A stretch of DNA of 8,664 bases, from the NCBI GenBank assembly GCA_017618935.1, contig JAFZTG010000096.1:1-8664 (forward strand), written 5' to 3'. This DNA is from Bacteroidales bacterium (lineage in GTDB: Bacteria > Bacteroidota > Bacteroidia > Bacteroidales > UBA1715). The notes beneath the pieces are model-generated. The model did not search any database, was not told where the DNA came from, and saw nothing but the letters and a program-made list of their open reading frames with translations. This document shows, piece after piece, positions 5,652 to 8,664 of the stretch (its first letter is position 1; each line of letters starts with the position of its first letter). The translations under genes and the position numbers were made by a program.

Positions 5652-6863
5652 TTATTTTCTGAATAACAACGAACTATCTCCGTAACTCAGAAATCTATAA
5701 CCGTTTTCTAAAGCGTGTTTATAGATTTTTTTCCATTCTTCTCCGACAAACGCACCAATCAATAGCAGTAGCGTGCTTTGTGGCTGGTGGAAGTTGGTAA
5801 ACATTGAACTGATGAGTCGGAATGTGTATGATGGGGTAATCATAATCTGGGTATAGTAGGTTATTTCCTGCAACTTGCTTGTACTCATATATGTTATGAT
5901 TGCCGAAAGGGAATCCTTCACCGAAATGTCTTGTGGTAGTTTGTATGCTTCCCATTGCGAAAGATGTGTTACGTCGGTTTGTGGATTTACGTAGAGTTTC
6001 ACCCCAATCCAATACAGTGATTCCAGCGTTCGCACCGAAGTTGTGCCGACAGCCGTAATGAGAGGAAAATGCTTGAGCAGATTTTCCACCAACGATTTTT
6101 TTACTATGCAATATTCTTGGTGCATTACGTGATCGGTGAAATGTTCCGCTTTCACGGGTTTGAACGTCCCTGCTCCTACGTGCAGCGTCACTTTGTCAAT
6201 TGCGATGTTCTTTTTAGGAAAGGTTTCCAACACTTGTGGCGTGAAATGTAATCCTGCAGTTGGTGCGGCAACCGAGCCGTTGTATTCAGCATAAATGGTT
6301 TGATACCTGTCGTTGTCGCTTTCTTCGCTTTCACGGTTCAAGTAAGGTGGAATAGGAATGGTTCCAATCAGTTCCAATATTTCGCTGAACGTGTGGCGGC
6401 TATCCCAACGGAACGTTACGATGAAGCCGTCTTCGGTTGCTTCTCCTTTGATTGCAGTAAAATGGATGTCGTTTTCGACGTGAATGATGGCCTGCAATGG
6501 TTCGTTTTTCCATTTTTTTGCATTTCCTACCACGCATTTCCACGTACATTCGCCGATTTGAGCAAATGATTGCTCGTAATTATGTGGCTCAAACGGTTCC
6601 AAACAAAGAATCTCAATATGTGCTCCCGTAGCTTTCTGCAAATGAATGCGGGCGTGAATGACGCGGGTATTGTTGAAGATGACAAGCGAATTTTCGGGAA
6701 TGTATTGTACGCAGTTTTTAAAATTTTCGTCAGTTATTGTTTTATTGCGAAATACGAGTAATTTTGACGCATCGCGATTTTCAAGAGGATGTTTCGCGAT
6801 TTTTTCGTCGGGTAAATCGTACGTAAATTGTGTGATTTTTGTCAATGAATCGTTTGATGACAT
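5652..6863 (-). CDS. queA: S-adenosylmethionine:tRNA ribosyltransferase-isomerase (QueA)
   Basis: QueA moves the ribosyl part of S-adenosylmethionine to preQ1 at tRNA position 34, making epoxyqueuosine, the penultimate step of queuosine synthesis. The 403-residue protein has the family motifs in order: DLPDEKIAKHPLENRDASKL (16-35), FNNTRVIHAR (63-72), IPIPPYL (169-175), RYQTIYAEYNGSVAAPTAGL (186-205), VTLHVGAGTFKPV (225-237), AVGTTSVRTLES (271-282), FHQPQSTLLLLIGAFVG (358-374) and YRFLSYGD (389-396). It is longer than the roughly 350 residues of Proteobacterial QueA; the extra length lies mainly between 285 and 350, which I recall as usual in Bacteroidota. It converges on rpsP and diverges from the Smr gene, with the two start codons 58 nt apart and a palindromic promoter region between them. 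Confidence 0.96.
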   Translation of the reverse strand: MSSNDSLTKITQFTYDLPDEKIAKHPLENRDASKLLVFRNKTITDENFKNCVQYIPENSLVIFNNTRVIHARIHLQKATGAHIEILCLEPFEPHNYEQSFAQIGECTWKCVVGNAKKWKNEPLQAIIHVENDIHFTAIKGEATEDGFIVTFRWDSRHTFSEILELIGTIPIPPYLNRESEESDNDRYQTIYAEYNGSVAAPTAGLHFTPQVLETFPKKNIAIDKVTLHVGAGTFKPVKAEHFTDHVMHQEYCIVKKSLVENLLKHFPLITAVGTTSVRTLESLYWIGVKLYVNPQTDVTHLSQWEAYKLPQDISVKDSLSAIITYMSTSKLQEITYYTQIMITPSYTFRLISSMFTNFHQPQSTLLLLIGAFVGEEWKKIYKHALENGYRFLSYGDSSLLFRK

Positions 6864-6881
6864 TTTTTACAAAAGTTTTCG

Positions 6882-6889
6882 CAAAAGTA
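6882..6889 (-). promoter_or_regulatory. -7 box of queA (minus-strand half of a palindrome)
   Basis: On the minus strand TACTTTTG (6889 to 6882) fits the TAnnTTTG consensus. TTTT about 20 nt upstream (6912-6907) is a poor -33 box. Transcription would start near 6875, leaving a leader of only about 12 nt before the ATG at 6863. Confidence 0.5.
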
Positions 6890-6891
6890 CG

Positions 6892-6899
6892 TACTTTTG
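6892..6899 (+). promoter_or_regulatory. -7 box of the Smr gene (plus-strand half of a palindrome)
   Basis: TACTTTTG (6892-6899) fits TAnnTTTG on the plus strand and mirrors the queA box. Together they form a perfect 18-bp palindrome at 6882-6899. No good TTTG lies at -33. Transcription would start near 6906, leaving about 16 nt before the ATG at 6922. Confidence 0.5.
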
Positions 6900-6921
6900 G
6901 ATAGTAAAAAAATTGATTGCT

Positions 6922-7971
6922 ATGAAATTGCAAGTTGGTGATAAGGTTCGTTATTTGAATGACGTTGGCGGTGGCGAGGTTACCAAGATTTTGGGAGCAA
7001 ATCTTGTGGAAATTTCTGATGAATTAGGTTTTACAATTCCAGTGCAAGAATCGGAGTTGCTTTTGATAGAACGTCCTGTTACACAACAGAATACACAAAC
7101 TGCTCCAGCGAATCCTTTTGTTGCAAATCCTGAGGTGGCAACCGAGGTGGAAGATGACGACATAGAAGGAAACGACTTGCCACATTTGTTTTTGGCGTTT
7201 GTGCGTGATGAGAAAGACTCAAGCAAGTTTGAAATTTATATCATCAATGACTGCAATTATCACTTGCTCTATGTTTTGTCGAAAAAACAAGAGAACTCGA
7301 TGAAACAAATTTCTACCGGATTTCTTGAAGCAAATACCAAAATGCTTGTGTCGGAATGTGGTTACGATGAAATTGCGACAATGGAACAACTTTATTTTCA
7401 AGGAATTTTCTATAAAAATAAAGAATTCGTTTTGCAACAAAATGTTTCTGTCGAAGTTCCTATAAATCCAGTGAAATTCTACAAACCAGGTGTGTTTGTG
7501 GTAAATGATTTCTTTGACGAAGACGCATACGTGATTGATTTCTATGATGCGTCAAAAGTTAAGGAAGCCGAGGAGAAGGAATTGTTGCGGCAAGTTGATG
7601 TTGCCCAAATTCAGGAGGCACTTTTGTCAAAAAAGGAAGAAAAAGTCGAGAAACCGAAGAAACAAGATAAAGAAGAAAACATTCGCGAAATTGACCTTCA
7701 CATCAACGAATTGGTTGACAATCCTTCATTAATGAGTGCTGGCGAGATGCTTGACGTGCAAATGAAGACATTTGAAACTGAGTTGAGCAAAGCGGTTTCC
7801 GACGGTTTGGAAAAAATCGTATTTATTCACGGTGTGGGCAGTGGTGTCCTAAAAACAAAGATTCGTGGTTGTCTGGAACGCGATTATCCGCAATTCTCAT
7901 ATCAAGATGCGTCTTTTCAAAAATACAAATTCGGCGCTACGTTGGTGTATTTAAAAAAGGGTAGAAGATAA
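6922..7971 (+). CDS. DUF2027-like protein with C-terminal Smr domain
   Basis: A 349-residue protein. Residues 1-50 (VGDKVRYLNDVGGGEVTKI) look like a small SH3/KOW-type barrel. A Pro/Asn/acidic linker covers 51-85. A beta-rich middle domain (86-210) matches what I recall as DUF2027. A charged coiled linker (211-255) leads to a full Smr domain (256-349) with DLH (258-260), HGVGSGVLK (303-311) and YQDASFQKYKFGATLVYL. Smr domains are known from MutS2 and from eukaryotic and bacterial nucleases acting on DNA or RNA; whether this one cleaves is unknown. There is no MutS ATPase. The frame is open back to 6658, but that stretch is antisense to queA and crosses the promoter, so the ATG at 6922 is the start. 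The sensor gene follows after 3 nt. Confidence 0.9.
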   Translation: MKLQVGDKVRYLNDVGGGEVTKILGANLVEISDELGFTIPVQESELLLIERPVTQQNTQTAPANPFVANPEVATEVEDDDIEGNDLPHLFLAFVRDEKDSSKFEIYIINDCNYHLLYVLSKKQENSMKQISTGFLEANTKMLVSECGYDEIATMEQLYFQGIFYKNKEFVLQQNVSVEVPINPVKFYKPGVFVVNDFFDEDAYVIDFYDASKVKEAEEKELLRQVDVAQIQEALLSKKEEKVEKPKKQDKEENIREIDLHINELVDNPSLMSAGEMLDVQMKTFETELSKAVSDGLEKIVFIHGVGSGVLKTKIRGCLERDYPQFSYQDASFQKYKFGATLVYLKKGRR

Positions 7972-7974
7972 ACA

Positions 7975-8664
7975 ATGCGAAAGATTTTTTCTGTCATAGT
8001 ATTTGTTTTGTTTGCTCTGCAGAGTTTCTGTGTGTCAAACCCCAAAGTCTTGCAAGTTACGATAGACGAAGGGTTAATAAATGGAAACATTCATCAGATT
8101 ACACAAGACAACGAGGGTTTTGTTTGGATTGCCACGGAAAATGGTCTCGCTCGCTATGACGGATATAATTACAGGATTTTCCAAACGCAGTCGAACAATC
8201 CCCACAGTATTTCGCACAATTTCGTGAATTCAGTGGCTACAAGTGATGGAAAATCTATTTGGATAGGCACAATGTCGGGTCTGGATATGTTTTCGCCCGT
8301 AAACGGCATGTTCCGACATTTTCATTTTTATATGCCGTCGGGCAACGAGAATATGAAACCTGCCTTGCAGACTATCCCGTATGACGGTGGCTGTTATGTG
8401 AAGAGCGACGATAAAAGCGTGTATGTGTGCGAAGGAAATGACGATACGTTGCGTGCGATTCCTTATCAAAATTTTGTGCCTACAACGTTTGTAACTTCAA
8501 TCGATTTGTTGGAAAATCGGACGTTGATTGTGGGAAATAAGGCGGGACAGGTTTACACGCTTTCGCACGACGGACGTGTTATGCAACTTTTTAGCCGAAG
8601 TAGTGCGGTGTCTGTCGTTAAGGTGTTGAAAAACAAGAAAATATGTGTTTGCTATGCCGACGGC
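7975..8664 (+). CDS. Reg_prop (two-component propeller) sensor, N-terminal part
   Basis: Open from the ATG at 7975 to the window end, 230 residues with no stop. It begins with a basic, hydrophobic signal sequence (MRKIFSVIVFVLFALQSFC). Reg_prop blades follow: IHQITQDNEGFVWIATENGL (39-58) with RYDGYNYRIF, and NFVNSVATSDGKSIWIGTMS (82-101) with GLDMFSP. In Bacteroidota this architecture is the periplasmic seven-bladed sensor of hybrid two-component systems or of related propeller regulators, and it usually senses glycan fragments. The kinase, receiver and AraC domains lie beyond the window, so the exact class is inference. Only 3 nt separate it from the Smr gene, so the two are probably cotranscribed. 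No SusC/SusD or glycoside hydrolase gene is seen in the window to suggest a ligand. Confidence 0.88.
   Translation, partial: MRKIFSVIVFVLFALQSFCVSNPKVLQVTIDEGLINGNIHQITQDNEGFVWIATENGLARYDGYNYRIFQTQSNNPHSISHNFVNSVATSDGKSIWIGTMSGLDMFSPVNGMFRHFHFYMPSGNENMKPALQTIPYDGGCYVKSDDKSVYVCEGNDDTLRAIPYQNFVPTTFVTSIDLLENRTLIVGNKAGQVYTLSHDGRVMQLFSRSSAVSVVKVLKNKKICVCYADG

Noticed and set aside
6658..6921. 88-codon N-terminal extension of the Smr protein
   Set aside because: It is antisense to the queA start, crosses both promoter boxes, and the family begins at MKLQVGDKVRY.

Overview
The window looks like a Bacteroidota (Bacteroidales-type) chromosome. The signs are Bacteroides-type promoter boxes (TAnnTTTG at -7) where they can be seen, weak or absent Shine-Dalgarno sequences, a ribosomal protein S16 with a long Ala/Glu/Lys tail, a MiaA with the VGGSGLY form of its active-site motif, a protein with DUF2027-like N-terminal and middle regions and a C-terminal Smr domain, and the start of a Reg_prop periplasmic sensor. 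No tRNA, rRNA, CRISPR array, transposase or integrase is visible.

Left part (1 to about 2800) is accessory. It begins with the N-terminus of a minus-strand protein that resembles restriction-modification N6-adenine methylases. Next come a stand-alone RhuM N-terminal domain (560-940), an unrecognised gene overlapping it by 4 bases (937-1650), and a convergent unrecognised gene (1684-2388, minus). This block is bracketed by two paralogous intergenic elements of about 300 bp in the same orientation (about 239-535 and 2490-2788). Each has a long imperfect hairpin, then a 42-bp repeat that is 38/42 identical between copies, then an AT-rich stretch ending in a small GTAAAA...TTTTAC palindrome. The hairpin stems differ in sequence between the copies but pair in the same way through compensatory changes. 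This is the best candidate here for something undescribed.

Middle part (2804-5562) is a co-oriented run: a small cupin, a lipoprotein with barrel-like C-terminal strands, miaA (tRNA A37 prenylation) and, from its own promoter just after the miaA stop, rpsP followed by a strong intrinsic terminator.

Right part (5652-8664): queA (tRNA queuosine, minus strand) faces rpsP convergently. It is divergent from the DUF2027-like/Smr gene. The two start regions share a perfect 18-bp palindrome that carries a -7 box on each strand. A signal-peptide-bearing Reg_prop sensor starts 3 bp after the Smr gene and runs off the window. MiaA and QueA act on anticodon-loop positions 37 and 34, so the core genes here are translation-related, with the accessory block inserted beside them.
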